A stretch of 64,000 nucleotides of DNA from Qipengyuania proteolytica (GCF_019711565.1 NZ_JAIGNN010000003.1:1-64000); one strand, 5' to 3'. Positions 40,521 through 50,057 are shown, counted from the stretch's first letter. Notes: generated by a model from the sequence alone, not told the origin. Numbers and translations: made by a program.

Positions 40521-41615
40521 TCAGCCGCGCGGCGTCATCGTGCTGCGCGCGATCCGCCCGACCAGCGTGAGCATGCCTTTGTGGTTCGCCCCGTGATAGG
40601 TCGAAGCCCCGCCCAGCTCGCGCACGAGGCGGCGATGCGCCTCCGGCAGCGAATGATACGGCATCGACGGCATCAGGTGGTGCAGCGCGTGATAACGCAG
40701 CCCGACCGGCGCCCAGATCTCGGCAGCCAGACCCGGTGGCGGTACATTGACGCTGTCGAGGAATTGGGCCGTGACGGTCATCGCCTCGCCCTCGTTCTCC
40801 CACAGATGGGCCACCAGCGTCCGCAGCTGGTTGAGCAGCGCCGTCACCGACAGGATCGCCCCGGCTGTGAGCAGCGGCGCCCAGCCGAGCCAGAACACGC
40901 TGGATACGAGCACCCAGGCCCACACCATGCCCGCGATCTCCTGCCAGCGCACCCGCTTGCCGAAATCGGGATCCGGCGCGCGGCGGCGGAAATCGGGATT
41001 GATCGAGAGCGAGGAGGCTCGCTCCCACACGAACTTGCGCACCGGCGGGATGATCACCCCGAGGGGCACGAGCAGCGCGAAGCGGATGATCAGGCCCACC
41101 GGGGCCAGCAGCGCCACCAGCACGAAGACCGGCAGGCTCCACGGCTTCATCAGCGCGAGGGGCAAGTATTCGGGATCCTCGATGGTTCCGTACTGCGTGC
41201 GCTTGTGGTGCAGCGTGTGGACACCTTCATACATGAAGGAGGGGACCAGCAGCGGGATGCCGACCAGCAGGTTCCAGCCCAGCCGGAAGCCCGGCAGCGC
41301 ATTTTTGTGGATGTGCGTCAGCTCGTGGATGAACATCAGCGCGCGGTAGAAGGCGAGCGAGCCCACGAGACCGAGGGCGAGCTTCGCCAACGTGCCGTCG
41401 ACGAGGACCGCGCCGGCGATAGCGGCATAGCCAAGCAGGGCCGAACCGATCATGTCGGACCAGTAGATAGCCGCACGCGCCTCGGCGATGTCCTTGGTCA
41501 GGTCGCGCGCGGCGCGCAGCATGGCCTTGTCGTCGGGCATCTGCGCATGCCAGCCGGCGCCCGCATCGCGGCGCGCGACAAAGTCGTCAGAAGGCATGGT
41601 CTGGTGGGCGGTCAT
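40521..41615 (-). CDS. Membrane fatty acid desaturase/hydroxylase
   Basis: 364-residue di-iron membrane enzyme. Histidine boxes are in order: HELTHIH, HTLHHKR and HALHHLMPSMPYH, separated by membrane helices (IGSALLGYAAIAGAVLVDGT, LPVFVLVALLAPVGLIIRFA). It introduces double bonds or hydroxyls into lipid acyl chains. Carotenoid or sphingolipid modification is an alternative. Confidence 0.85.
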   Translation of the reverse strand: MTAHQTMPSDDFVARRDAGAGWHAQMPDDKAMLRAARDLTKDIAEARAAIYWSDMIGSALLGYAAIAGAVLVDGTLAKLALGLVGSLAFYRALMFIHELTHIHKNALPGFRLGWNLLVGIPLLVPSFMYEGVHTLHHKRTQYGTIEDPEYLPLALMKPWSLPVFVLVALLAPVGLIIRFALLVPLGVIIPPVRKFVWERASSLSINPDFRRRAPDPDFGKRVRWQEIAGMVWAWVLVSSVFWLGWAPLLTAGAILSVTALLNQLRTLVAHLWENEGEAMTVTAQFLDSVNVPPPGLAAEIWAPVGLRYHALHHLMPSMPYHSLPEAHRRLVRELGGASTYHGANHKGMLTLVGRIARSTMTPRG

Positions 41616-41775
41616 GTCTCGGTTTCCTTGGGGGTCCCCTATCGCAAAAGGGGCTTGGAATACAGCGGTCGCTTGCGATCATAGTGATCGGGGTAGCGGA
41701 AGGCCGCGGGTCATTCCTTGACAAAGATCATTCAGCACACAACGGGCTAACGCAGGCTGAACGAGAGGTGCGTTG

Positions 41776-42933
41776 GTGTCTGCGAGCGATATAGGGATCG
41801 AGCCGGTCAGCGGCAAGCAGGGGCGCGCGCGCTTCGTGGACCTCGGCCGCGCATTCGCCGCGCGCGAGCCGCATGCAGTGCCGCAATTGCGCTCCGAGCA
41901 GCTCGAGCTGGTCAACCCGGACAAGAACCCCTTCTTCGGCCATGCCAGTCACCAGCTGTTCGTCGCCACGCGCGGCGGGCGAGATGTCGGGCGCATTTCG
42001 GCGCATATCGATCGTCTCGCGCTCGAACTGCCGCCGGAGCAGGGCATGGGTCTGGGCACAGGCATGTTCGGCTATTTCGACGCAGAGGACGAGGGGGTCG
42101 CCAGGGCCTTGCTGGCGGCGGCGGAGCAATGGCTGCGCGAGCAGGGCATGACCCATGTGCTCGGCCCGATCTCGATGTCGATCTGGGAGGAGCCCGGCCT
42201 GCTCGTGAAGGGGCAGGACCATGCGCCGATGATCATGATGGGCCATCATCCGGCGCATTATGCCGCGTGGATCGAAGCCGCGGGCTACACGCTCGCGAAG
42301 ACGCTCCTCACCTACGATCTCGAGGTGACGAAGGAATTTCCGCCGCTGATCCGCCGCATCGTCCAGTCGGGGGAGCGCAACGAGCGGATCCGCATCCGCT
42401 ATGTCGACAAGTCCCGCTGGGATGCCGAAGTCCAGATCGTGCTGGGCATCCTCAACGATGCCTGGTCGAAGAACTGGGGGTTCGTACCCTTCACGCCGGA
42501 CGAGATCGCCTATGCCGGCAAGAAACTGAAGCCGATCATCCGCGAAAACCTCAACATGATCGCGGAACTCGACGGCCGGCCCGTCGCCTTCATGCTCACC
42601 TTCCCCGACGTGAACGGCGTGCTCAAGCGGATCGACGGCAAGCTGCTGCCGTTCGGCTGGGTGCGCATGCTGCGCTGGCTGAGAAGACCCGCGAACGTCG
42701 ACATGCGCGTGCCGCTGATGGGCGTGCTCAAGGAACTCCACAATTCGCGGCTAGCCAGCCAGCTCGCCTTCATGATGATCGAGCATATCCGTCGCAACGC
42801 GGTGGCGGAATACGGCACCCGGCGCGCCGAGATCGGCTGGGTACTGGACGACAACCAGGGAATGATGGCGATTGCCGATGCGATCGGCAGCGCGGTGAAC
42901 CGTGAATACGCGATCTATCGCAAACCGCTGTAA
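41776..42933 (+). CDS. Acetyltransferase-like protein (GNAT fold), unknown substrate
   Basis: 385 residues. Conserved middle: LGTGMFGYFDAEDEGVARAL, HVLGPISMSIWEEPGLLVKG, HAPMIMMGHHPAHYAAWIEA, NDAWSKNWGFVPFTPDEIAY. This family is frequently annotated as N-acetyltransferase or misnamed dATP pyrophosphohydrolase; I cannot assign a reaction. GTG 41776 follows GAGAGG at 41763; TTG 41773 is adjacent. Single gene. Confidence 0.7.
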   Translation: MSASDIGIEPVSGKQGRARFVDLGRAFAAREPHAVPQLRSEQLELVNPDKNPFFGHASHQLFVATRGGRDVGRISAHIDRLALELPPEQGMGLGTGMFGYFDAEDEGVARALLAAAEQWLREQGMTHVLGPISMSIWEEPGLLVKGQDHAPMIMMGHHPAHYAAWIEAAGYTLAKTLLTYDLEVTKEFPPLIRRIVQSGERNERIRIRYVDKSRWDAEVQIVLGILNDAWSKNWGFVPFTPDEIAYAGKKLKPIIRENLNMIAELDGRPVAFMLTFPDVNGVLKRIDGKLLPFGWVRMLRWLRRPANVDMRVPLMGVLKELHNSRLASQLAFMMIEHIRRNAVAEYGTRRAEIGWVLDDNQGMMAIADAIGSAVNREYAIYRKPL

Positions 42934-43050
42934 TCGCGCACTGTTGCCTGCGGGCCACGGCGGGAGAATTGTCGGCACCGGCCGGAACGCTGATGGCCCA
43001 GCGGCTTTTGATCTTTAGCGACGCCATTCCGGCGTTTCCCGAACCGCACC

Positions 43051-43482
43051 ATGTCCAAGCCCGAAGCCGAACCTGCCACACAGCCCCTTCCCCGCCGCGT
43101 CCTCGTGGTGGAGGACGATGCCGTGCTCGGCCTCTCGATCGAGCAGGCGCTGGAAGATGCCGGGGTCGAAACGGTGCAGATCAGCACCTCGACCGACCAG
43201 GCCCTGGCCGCTCTACGCAGCCTGCAGCCCGAAGCGATCGTGCTCGACGTCCACCTCGCGGACCGCGACGACGGCTGGGCGATCGCCGAACTCGTCAGGA
43301 CGCTCGGCCCCGATACGCCGCGCATCGTCTTCTCGACCGGCATGCCGCAGGACATACCCGAAGAAATCGCCGAACTCGGCTGCATCCTGACCAAGCCCTA
43401 CGATACCGAAACGCTGGTCGACCTGCTGCGCGAACCCAAGCGCCGCGGCATCATCTCGCGCCTACGCGGCCGTCTCCGCTAA
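43051..43482 (+). CDS. Single-domain response regulator
   Basis: 143-residue CheY-like receiver with acidic pocket VVEDDAVLG, Asp66 in AIVLDVHLADRDDG, Ser/Thr in IVFSTGMPQD and Lys in ILTKPYDTET. The basic C-terminal tail (PKRRGIISRLRGRLR) has no known domain. It resembles HWE-kinase partner receivers. A terminator follows. Confidence 0.85.
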   Translation: MSKPEAEPATQPLPRRVLVVEDDAVLGLSIEQALEDAGVETVQISTSTDQALAALRSLQPEAIVLDVHLADRDDGWAIAELVRTLGPDTPRIVFSTGMPQDIPEEIAELGCILTKPYDTETLVDLLREPKRRGIISRLRGRLR

Positions 43483-43558
43483 CCCCTTCCACCCCGCATT
43501 CCCGCCTTCGTTCTCGCGCAAGTGCGCCGCGCGCCGGCGAGCAATGGACAACAAGAAA

Positions 43559-43593
43559 AAAGGCCTCCAACGGGGTTTCCGTTGGAGGCCTTT
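43559..43593. terminator. Bidirectional terminator
   Basis: 15-bp stem AAAGGCCTCCAACGG/CCGTTGGAGGCCTTT around a 5-base loop, with an A-run before and T-rich end after. Confidence 0.85.
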
Positions 43594-43726
43594 CGGGATC
43601 GTATCACCAGCCGCTTGGACGGGAGGGGGGTCTCGGCGGTGACATAGACTAAATGGTTGTCCTGAAAAGCGGTTCCCCGCCTATGCAATTTTTTTTGCGC
43701 TTTTTCGCCTTCCCCGAAAAACCGTT

Positions 43727-44473
43727 TTAAATGAATGGCCTAAGCGACGTTCCCTGACCGGAAAACTGCGCCACTTCGCAGGCTGCATCCATGTCGGGCA
43801 CACAGATTTCGCGCGATTTCCAGACCACCAGGCCTTCACGCTCAAGCTGCCGCATCGTGCGATTGGTGTGGACGAGGGATAGGCCGAGCATATCCGCCAC
43901 CTGGCTCTGCTTGATCGACAGGTGGAGCACGTTGTCCCGCGCCGCGATTCCCGTCGCCAGCGCCCGATCAAGCAGCCAGACCGCGAGATAGGCCACCCGT
44001 TCGCGGGCGCTGCGCTGGCCGAGGGCGACGATATGCTCTTCGAGCGCAGTCTCCTCCTTCGCGGCGAGCCAGGTCATGTCGTAGCCGAGGCGCGGATGGG
44101 TTGCGATCAGCTCGACGAAATCATGGCGCTTGAACCGGCACAGCCGCGCTTCGGTGAGCGCTTCAACCGAATGGCTCGCAGGCTCGTCGAACGCGCCCTG
44201 CAATCCGGCGAGGTCCCCGGGAAACATGAAGCTGACGATCTGCCGCCGACCGTCGTCGAGCGTGCGATAGCGGATCAGCACCCCTTCGATCACCGTGTAG
44301 AGACGGTGGCTCTGCTCGCCCTGATCGATGAGCACATCGCCGCTCTCGAGCGCGGTTTCGCCATCCTTGAAGCCTTCCATATAGGCCAGCTGGCGCGGCT
44401 CGAGCGGGCGCAGGCCCGGGCAGGCGGTCAAGGGGCATTCGCGGCATGGATAGGGGGCGGACACGTCATGCAC
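43727..44473 (-). CDS. Crp/Fnr-family regulator, Fnr-like cysteines
   Basis: 248 residues. N-terminal cysteines CRECPLTAC (Cys10, 13, 18) recall the Fnr iron-sulfur ligand cluster. Then a cyclic-nucleotide-like beta roll (DVLIDQGEQSHRLYTVIEGV, IVSFMFPGDLAGLQGAF), a dimer helix and an HTH (IKQSQVADMLGLSLVHTNRT, MRQLEREGLVVW). The usual fourth Fnr cysteine is not obvious, so oxygen sensing is uncertain. It is divergent from phyR, and the two promoters share about 140 bases. Confidence 0.82.
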   Translation of the reverse strand: MHDVSAPYPCRECPLTACPGLRPLEPRQLAYMEGFKDGETALESGDVLIDQGEQSHRLYTVIEGVLIRYRTLDDGRRQIVSFMFPGDLAGLQGAFDEPASHSVEALTEARLCRFKRHDFVELIATHPRLGYDMTWLAAKEETALEEHIVALGQRSARERVAYLAVWLLDRALATGIAARDNVLHLSIKQSQVADMLGLSLVHTNRTMRQLEREGLVVWKSREICVPDMDAACEVAQFSGQGTSLRPFI

Positions 44474-44561
44474 GGCTTGAATCTCCCGTCGTTGCGCCCG
44501 CTAGCTCTGCCAGCCCTTCGCCGGTCTTGTCGACCGCAATCTGCACGAGGCCCAAGATTCA

Positions 44562-44586
44562 GGAACCAACGAGCAAACAAGGCGTT
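44562..44586 (+). promoter_or_regulatory. EcfG-type promoter of phyR
   Basis: GGAAC (44562-44566), 16 bases, CGTT (44583-44586), 31 bases before the phyR ATG. This matches the known general stress promoter of alphaproteobacteria. Confidence 0.8.
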
Positions 44587-44616
44587 CCATGCGCGCACAC
44601 AACCTGAAGGGGTCTT

Positions 44617-45408
44617 ATGTCGCTTGGTGATAACATTGCCCGCAATCTACCGTATCTTCGCCGCTATGCCCGCGCGCTAACCGGCTCGCAGGCGACGGGC
44701 GATGCCTTCGTCCGGGCCACGCTGGAGGCCGCATTGGCCGACGAAGCTCTGAAACAGTCGCTCGAAGGTGGCCGCGTGCCGCTGTACCGGGCATTCAACA
44801 AGGTCTGGTCCAGCGCCTATATGGACATTTCCGAACCGGTCGGCGCGGACGGTCACGAAGGCGCGGCACAGGATCGGCTCAAGTCGATCACTCCGCTCAA
44901 CCGCCAGGCCCTGTTGCTGACCACGCTCGAGGATTTCTCGATCGAACAGGCCGCCGAAATCATGGAAATGCCCGCTGCGGACATTGAAAAGCTGGTCCAG
45001 GAAGCGGTCAGCGAGATCGATCGCGAGTCCTCGACCAGCGTCCTCATCATCGAGGATGAGCCGCTCATTTCGATGCAGCTCGAAGACCTTGTCACCTCGC
45101 TCGGCCATGAAGTGTGCGGGACCGCCGCCACCCGGACGCAGGCGCAGGAAGTGGTTGCCGAACAGACGCCCGGTCTCGTGCTCGCCGATATCCAGCTGGC
45201 CGACGGCTCTTCGGGCCTCGATGCGGTCGACGATATCCTCGCGATCAGCAGCGTGCCCGTGATCTTCATCACCGCCTATCCCGAGCGCCTGCTCACCGGT
45301 GACCGGCCGGAGCCGACCTACCTCGTGACCAAGCCCTTCCAGGAGCAGACGGTCCGCGCGGCGATCAGCCAGGCGCTGTTCTTCGGTTCGAGCCGCCCGC
45401 TGGGCTGA
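44617..45408 (+). CDS. phyR: General stress response regulator PhyR
   Basis: 263 residues: a sigma-like N-terminal domain (NIARNLPYLRRYARALTGSQ, then LNRQALLLTTLEDFSIEQAA) joined to a C-terminal receiver (SVLIIEDEPLISMQLEDLV, Asp191 in LVLADIQLADGSSG, Lys in YLVTKPFQEQT). When phosphorylated it binds NepR and frees EcfG. Preceded by an EcfG promoter and followed by a terminator. Confidence 0.96.
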   Translation: MSLGDNIARNLPYLRRYARALTGSQATGDAFVRATLEAALADEALKQSLEGGRVPLYRAFNKVWSSAYMDISEPVGADGHEGAAQDRLKSITPLNRQALLLTTLEDFSIEQAAEIMEMPAADIEKLVQEAVSEIDRESSTSVLIIEDEPLISMQLEDLVTSLGHEVCGTAATRTQAQEVVAEQTPGLVLADIQLADGSSGLDAVDDILAISSVPVIFITAYPERLLTGDRPEPTYLVTKPFQEQTVRAAISQALFFGSSRPLG

Positions 45409-45434
45409 ACTGCGCTACACTAAAGGAATGGAAG

Positions 45435-45463
45435 GGGCTCGCCGGAAACGGCGGGCCCTTTTT
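45435..45463 (+). terminator. Terminator of phyR
   Basis: Stem GGGCTCGCCG/CGGCGGGCCC (one mismatch), GAAA loop, then TTTTT. It lies 26 bases past the phyR stop, facing the convergent kinase. Confidence 0.8.
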
Positions 45464-45492
45464 CTATGCGCTGCTCGCTTGGGGTACTGAAC

Positions 45493-47184
45493 CTAGTGCC
45501 CGCGCGCTCCACCCGGTCCCTGGCGCAATACGAACTCGCTCGGCTCGCGTACCGGAACCAGCAGGGTGCAACGTACGCCCTTCTCGTCGAACACCAGCTC
45601 GACCGGATGGCGCAGCTCGTGCGCGACGATCTTCTCGATGAGCTCGGTGCCGAAACCGCGCCGCTTGGGCTTGCTGACCGCCGGGCCGCCGCTCTCGGTC
45701 CATTCGACCTTTACCAGCGTTTTGTTGACCGGGCTCCAGCGCACCGAGACCTTGCCGCCCGCAACGCTTAGCGAACCGTATTTGGCAGCGTTCGTCGCCA
45801 GCTCATGCAAGGCGAGCCCGAAACTGAGTGCATCGTTGGGCGCCAGCTCCACATCGGGACCGTCGAGCACAAGATCGTGCTGCTCGTCGTCAGCGTAGGG
45901 AGCCAGTTCGACTTCGGCCACAGAGCGGATCGGCGTCGTGCCCCAGTCGGACTGGGTGAGCAAATCATGGGTTGCCGACAGCGCCCGGATGCGCCCGTCG
46001 ATGCCCTCGGCGAACTCGTCGAGATCCGTCGCGCGCCTGCGGGTCAGCGAAACGATCGACAGGACGTTCGCCAGCGTGTTCTTCACCCGGTGGTTGAGCT
46101 CGCGCGTCAGCGAATCGCGGATCGAGTTCTGCTGCGCGAACCAGGCGAGCGATCGCCCGTCCTCCAGCGCCTGCTGCGTCAGCAGCCGCGCGATCAGCAT
46201 CAGCAGGCTGGCGACCGCGAGCCCGAACAGCAGCGTGATCATCGACATGGTCGACAGGGCTTCCTCGCGGCCAGATGACACTGCCAGCAGCATGTCGCGG
46301 TTGGCCAATCTCAGATGACGCTCGACGATCTTCGTGCCGTTCAACCAGCCGGGAAGTTCGGCGAGGAGGTCGCGCCGCCCATCTTCGATATCATAAAGGC
46401 GTGCCGAGACACCGTCGTAGCTGATGAGTTCGGCCGCAGACGACAGGAATTGCGCGGCATTGAACGGACTGTAGATGAATCCCTTAAGGGCGCGGCCGGG
46501 CCCCTCGCTTTCGAAGACCGGCATGTAGATGAGGAAGCCGGGTTTCCCTGCGCCCCCTTCCTGCACCAACACGATCTTCCCGCTGGCAGTCGGCAAGCCA
46601 TCGCGTTCGGCCTTGTCCATCGCCGCCCGGCGTACCGGCTCGGAATACATATCGAATCCCAGAGCCCGGCGATTGCGCAGTGTATCGGGCTGGAGGTACA
46701 CGATCGGGACGAGAATGCCGCGCGGACGCTCGTCGAGCGTCGGCCGGATCGTCAGGCGCGACACACGGCCCTCGGACAGCCTGTCCTCCATGGCCGGCAC
46801 CTCGCCGAGGTTGATGACCGGCGCCCAGCCGATGCCCTCGGCGCCGCGATAGTCCGAGTCGAGCCGCAGCTCGCTGACGAACCGGCGGAACAAGTCCGGG
46901 GAGATCTCGTCCTGCGTGGTCAGCAAGGCCGAACCGGCGCGAAGGTAAGATGAGCTGGTGAACGCGCGGCGCTCGATCGCGGATGCCATCGCCTGCGCCC
47001 TGCGGTTGATTTCTGCTGCCTCGCGCTCGTCCTCGCCCCGCTCGATCGCGAAAACGCTCGTGATGGTGATCGCCATGACGAGGAAGAAGATCAGCACGGG
47101 GATCGCGCGCGGGTAGTCGGCCAGCCAGCGCCGGCGCTTTCCCTTGCGTTCAAGATCTTCGGCTACCAGCGCCCGGCCCCTCAA
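45493..47184 (-). CDS. CHASE-domain HWE/HisKA_2 histidine kinase (PhyK-like)
   Basis: 563 residues from TTG 47184, which has AGGAG 8 bases upstream; the frame extends to 47307 but without coding character. TM1 (28-47), periplasmic CHASE domain (about 70-290, RGAEGIGWAPVINLGEVPAM), TM2 (about 313-334), then His365 in LTRELNHRVKNTLANVL, ATPase boxes LALHELATNAAKYGSLS and RRGFGTELIEKIV. It likely phosphorylates PhyR in response to an envelope or ligand signal, as kinases next to this locus do. Confidence 0.88.
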   Translation of the reverse strand: MRGRALVAEDLERKGKRRRWLADYPRAIPVLIFFLVMAITITSVFAIERGEDEREAAEINRRAQAMASAIERRAFTSSSYLRAGSALLTTQDEISPDLFRRFVSELRLDSDYRGAEGIGWAPVINLGEVPAMEDRLSEGRVSRLTIRPTLDERPRGILVPIVYLQPDTLRNRRALGFDMYSEPVRRAAMDKAERDGLPTASGKIVLVQEGGAGKPGFLIYMPVFESEGPGRALKGFIYSPFNAAQFLSSAAELISYDGVSARLYDIEDGRRDLLAELPGWLNGTKIVERHLRLANRDMLLAVSSGREEALSTMSMITLLFGLAVASLLMLIARLLTQQALEDGRSLAWFAQQNSIRDSLTRELNHRVKNTLANVLSIVSLTRRRATDLDEFAEGIDGRIRALSATHDLLTQSDWGTTPIRSVAEVELAPYADDEQHDLVLDGPDVELAPNDALSFGLALHELATNAAKYGSLSVAGGKVSVRWSPVNKTLVKVEWTESGGPAVSKPKRRGFGTELIEKIVAHELRHPVELVFDEKGVRCTLLVPVREPSEFVLRQGPGGARGH

Positions 47185-47252
47185 GGTCTGTTCTCCTGTG
47201 CCCCATACTATGAAGCGGAGCGGCTTTGGTTCCGCGCGTACGTGCGAGCTCG

Positions 47253-47277
47253 GGAACCTGCGCGGGATTGGCGCGTT
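47253..47277 (+). promoter_or_regulatory. EcfG-type promoter of nepR-ecfG
   Basis: GGAAC (47253-47257), 16 bases, CGTT (47274-47277), about 88 bases before nepR. Identical spacing to the phyR promoter, so the sigma factor activates its own operon. Confidence 0.78.
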
Positions 47278-47364
47278 GCGCATCCACACACATGTAACTC
47301 GTCGCACCGGATCGGCATCGGGACCACCGGTCCGTGCGATATTCGAGGGTAATTCTTGATCGAC

Positions 47365-47535
47365 ATGACAGCTACAAGGCCAGGCAAACCGGACAGGGAC
47401 GGCGAAGCGGCGAAGAAGGAACAGGCCAAGCCCGAATGGGCTTCGGGCCTGCGCCAGCTCTACGATTCCGTCGTGGACGAACCGCTTCCGGACGCCTTCA
47501 AGGACCTTCTCTCCAAACTGGATGCGAAGGACTGA
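47365..47535 (+). CDS. nepR: Anti-sigma factor NepR
   Basis: 56 residues. Conserved NepR core: WASGLRQLYDSVVDEPLPDA followed by FKDLLSKLDAKD, with a disordered basic N-terminus. Sequesters EcfG until PhyR~P binds it. ATG 47365; TTG 47356 lies at better distance from GAGGG and may be the real start. The stop shares a base with the ecfG ATG (TGATG). Confidence 0.93.
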   Translation: MTATRPGKPDRDGEAAKKEQAKPEWASGLRQLYDSVVDEPLPDAFKDLLSKLDAKD

Positions 47536-48143
47536 TGGGAGGCGAACAGCGAACGGCCTCCGAACAGGCCGACTTCAAGCGCGAACTCACCGAGGTGGTG
47601 CCGCATCTGCGCGCCTTTGCGCGCGGCCTGTGCGGCCGCGCCGACATGGCTGACGATCTGGTGCAGGAAGCGCTGCTCAAGGCCTGGGCCGCGCAGGAGC
47701 GCTTCCAGCCGGGCACCAGCATGCGCGCCTGGACCTTCGTGATCCTGCGCAACGCCTATCTCACCGACATGCGTCGCAATCGCTTCCGCGGCGAATATGA
47801 CGAGACCGTGGCGGAGCGGATCCTGACGGCACCCGCCGGGCAGGAAGAACCGATCCACCTGTCCGACATGCACCGGGCACTGCTCACGCTGCCGCCCGAA
47901 CGGCGCGAGGCTCTGCTGCTGGTGGGCGCGGGCGGCTTTTCCTACGAGGAAGCGGCGACGATCTGCGATTGCGCCGTGGGAACCATTAAGAGCCGCGTGG
48001 GCCGCGCCCGCGCCGCGCTCACGGCCATGCTCGAGGATGGGTCGATTCCCAAGCGCTCGATCAACGACGATGCCGCGCACCGCGCCATCCTCGAAGAACT
48101 CGACGAAGTGGCGGCCGGCAACGGCATCGCCGCGCGGAGCTGA
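47535..48143 (+). CDS. ecfG: General stress sigma factor EcfG
   Basis: 202 residues, ECF15-type sigma. Region 2: ELTEVVPHLRAFARGLCGRA, DDLVQEALLKAWAAQERFQP, FVILRNAYLTDMRRNRF. Region 4: LPPERREALLLVGAGGFSYE, EAATICDCAVGTIKSRVGRA. It drives GGAAC-N16-CGTT promoters, including its own and that of phyR. A C-terminal extension of about 35 residues (SIPKRSINDDAAHRAILEEL) follows region 4. Confidence 0.93.
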   Translation: MGGEQRTASEQADFKRELTEVVPHLRAFARGLCGRADMADDLVQEALLKAWAAQERFQPGTSMRAWTFVILRNAYLTDMRRNRFRGEYDETVAERILTAPAGQEEPIHLSDMHRALLTLPPERREALLLVGAGGFSYEEAATICDCAVGTIKSRVGRARAALTAMLEDGSIPKRSINDDAAHRAILEELDEVAAGNGIAARS

Positions 48144-48206
48144 AGCACGAAGTCCGAGGCGCTCACCCGCTTGTCACAATTCGCCGCGCGCGGCAGATAG
48201 GTCGTA

Positions 48207-49382
48207 ATGGACACGCCAGAGCCTCCTGCCACGCTCGACCATGTCGACGATAACCTGCCGCGTTCGCGCAGGCTGGCCTTCGCCGAGCAGGAACTGCGCC
48301 TCATTTCCTCGCTGGTGCTGCTGATCGGGCTGGGCCTGTTCTTCGCCCTGCCCTTCGTCCTGTCGATCGGCTCGGTCGTGTTCCTGCCGGTGGTCACCGC
48401 GCTGGTGCTGACCGTCATCCTCTCGCCGCTGGCCGACAAACTCAACGGCTGGGGCCTACCCAATGCACTCGCCTCGCTGGTCGCGTTGCTGGTTTTCTTC
48501 GCGATCCTGCTCCTCGCCCTCGCGTTGATCCTCCAGCCGGCGGTCGCGCTGTTCGACGACGTGCCGGCGATGGTCAATCAGGTGATGGAGCGCTTCGGCG
48601 AGGTGCAGCGCCAGTTCGCCTGGGTGGCCCAGATCAACGAGCAACTCGCCTCGTTGATGAGCCGCGGGGGTGGCCGCGAAGTCGTGCTGGCGAGCCCGAG
48701 CCTGCTGGAGGAACTGGCCTTCGCCACCCCCAGCTTCGTGCTAGAAACCGTGCTGACACTGCTGATGGCCTATTTCCTGATCGAGGCCCGCGTGCGCATG
48801 CGCCAGCACCTGCTGTTCGGGCGCACCAGTTTCGGCACCAGCATCAAGGCCGCGCGCGTACTGCGCGAAGTGCAGGAACGGGTCGCCTCCTACATCCTCA
48901 CTGTGGGCTGGATCAACGCGTTGGTGGGTGTGGTCGTCGCGCTTGGCGCATGGGCGCTGGGCGTCGATGCGCCGATTATGTGGGGCGGCCTTGCCGCGCT
49001 GCTGAACTTCCTTCCGTATATCGGCCCGATCGTGATGATCACCCTGCTCGGCCTGTTCGGCATTGGCACGGCCGACACGATTTTCCTCGGGATGATTCCG
49101 GCGCTCGCCTATCTCGCGCTGCACACGATAGAGGCGAACGTGATCACCCCGTCGATCCTCGGGGCGCGCTTCACGATGAACCCGGTCATGATCCTGATCG
49201 CCCTGTCCTATTTCTCGTGGGTGTGGGGCGTATTCGGTGCGCTGCTGTCGGTCCCCATCCTGCTCATGCTGACTGCGCTGTTCGACCATGTCGGACGGCC
49301 GAACCTGGTCGGCTTCATCTTCGGCGAGCCGCTGTTCGGCACCGAAGTCCTCGCCATCGAGAACGAAGAACCGGCCGACTGA
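48207..49382 (+). CDS. AI-2E family transporter (PerM/TqsA type)
   Basis: 391 residues, eight-helix membrane protein. N-terminal helices (LISSLVLLIGLGLFFALPFV, VVFLPVVTALVLTVILSPLA), a central soluble helix region, and conserved C-terminal motifs: GVDAPIMWGGLAALLNFLPY, IGPIVMITLLGLF, LHTIEANVITPSILG. Despite the family name, substrates vary. It follows ecfG by 63 bases and may belong to the stress regulon by read-through. Confidence 0.85.
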   Translation: MDTPEPPATLDHVDDNLPRSRRLAFAEQELRLISSLVLLIGLGLFFALPFVLSIGSVVFLPVVTALVLTVILSPLADKLNGWGLPNALASLVALLVFFAILLLALALILQPAVALFDDVPAMVNQVMERFGEVQRQFAWVAQINEQLASLMSRGGGREVVLASPSLLEELAFATPSFVLETVLTLLMAYFLIEARVRMRQHLLFGRTSFGTSIKAARVLREVQERVASYILTVGWINALVGVVVALGAWALGVDAPIMWGGLAALLNFLPYIGPIVMITLLGLFGIGTADTIFLGMIPALAYLALHTIEANVITPSILGARFTMNPVMILIALSYFSWVWGVFGALLSVPILLMLTALFDHVGRPNLVGFIFGEPLFGTEVLAIENEEPAD

Positions 49383-49391
49383 GCGACCACG

Positions 49392-49424
49392 AAAAAGGCC
49401 CGCCGCACCGGAGCGTGACGGGCC
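49392..49424 (-). terminator. Terminator of sodB
   Basis: On the minus strand GGCCCG ... CGGGCC with an inner GC-rich hairpin is followed by TTTTT. It lies just past the sodB stop. Confidence 0.65.
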
Positions 49425-49445
49425 GTTTCATGGCTTGGCAAAGCC

Positions 49446-50057
49446 TCAGGCCGGATAGGCCCAGGTGCTGCCGCGGGCCAGGTTCTCGCTGGCGAAAGCC
49501 CAATTGAGCTTGCCGTTCACCGCGTCCAGATAGGCCGGGCGGGCGTTCTGGTGGTCGAGGTAGTAGGCGTGTTCCCAAAGGTCGATCACGAGTAGCGGGT
49601 TGAACTCGCCCTGGTCGGCCAGCGTGTCGCCGTCATGGGTTTCCTTGATCGTCAGCTTGCCGTCCTTCACGGCCAGCCAGACCCAGCCACTGGCGAAATG
49701 GCCTGCGCCGCGTTCGGCCAGCTTGGCTTTGAGATCGTCGACCGAACCGAAGGCGCTGTCGATCATGCTCTTGAGCTCGTCCGAGGCGCTGGTTTCCTTT
49801 TCCGCCATCGAATGCCAGTAGAACCCGTGGTTCCAGCTCTGCGCCGCATTGTTGAACAGGCCCTGGTTCGAACCGCGCGCCGCAGCGATGACCTCTTCGA
49901 GCGTCTTGTCGGCGTGGTCGGTGCCCTCGATCGCGGCATTGGTCTTGTCGATATACGCCTTGTGGTGCTTGCCGTGGTGGAACGACAGCGTCTTCGCCGA
50001 AACGGCGGGCTCAAGCGCGGTATCGGGATACGGAAGATCGATCAGGTCGAATGCCAT
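49446..50057 (-). CDS. sodB: Superoxide dismutase, Fe type
   Basis: 203 residues. Converts superoxide to peroxide and oxygen. Metal ligands His27 ([13 protein letters not shown]), His77 ([14 protein letters not shown]), Asp159 and His163 ([15 protein letters not shown]) are all present. The [15 protein letters not shown] pattern favours iron. No signal peptide, so cytoplasmic. Confidence 0.95.
   Translation of the reverse strand: MAFDLIDLPYPDTALEPAVSAKTLSFHHGKHHKAYIDKTNAAIEGTDHADKTLEEVIAAARGSNQGLFNNAAQSWNHGFYWHSMAEKETSASDELKSMIDSAFGSVDDLKAKLAERGAGHFASGWVWLAVKDGKLTIKETHDGDTLADQGEFNPLLVIDLWEHAYYLDHQNARPAYLDAVNGKLNWAFASENLARGSTWAYPA

Noticed and set aside
47184..47307. Longer N-terminus for the CHASE-HWE kinase
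   Set aside because: TTG 47184 has a good ribosome binding site and coding character starts there; the extra 41 residues are promoter-region sequence.
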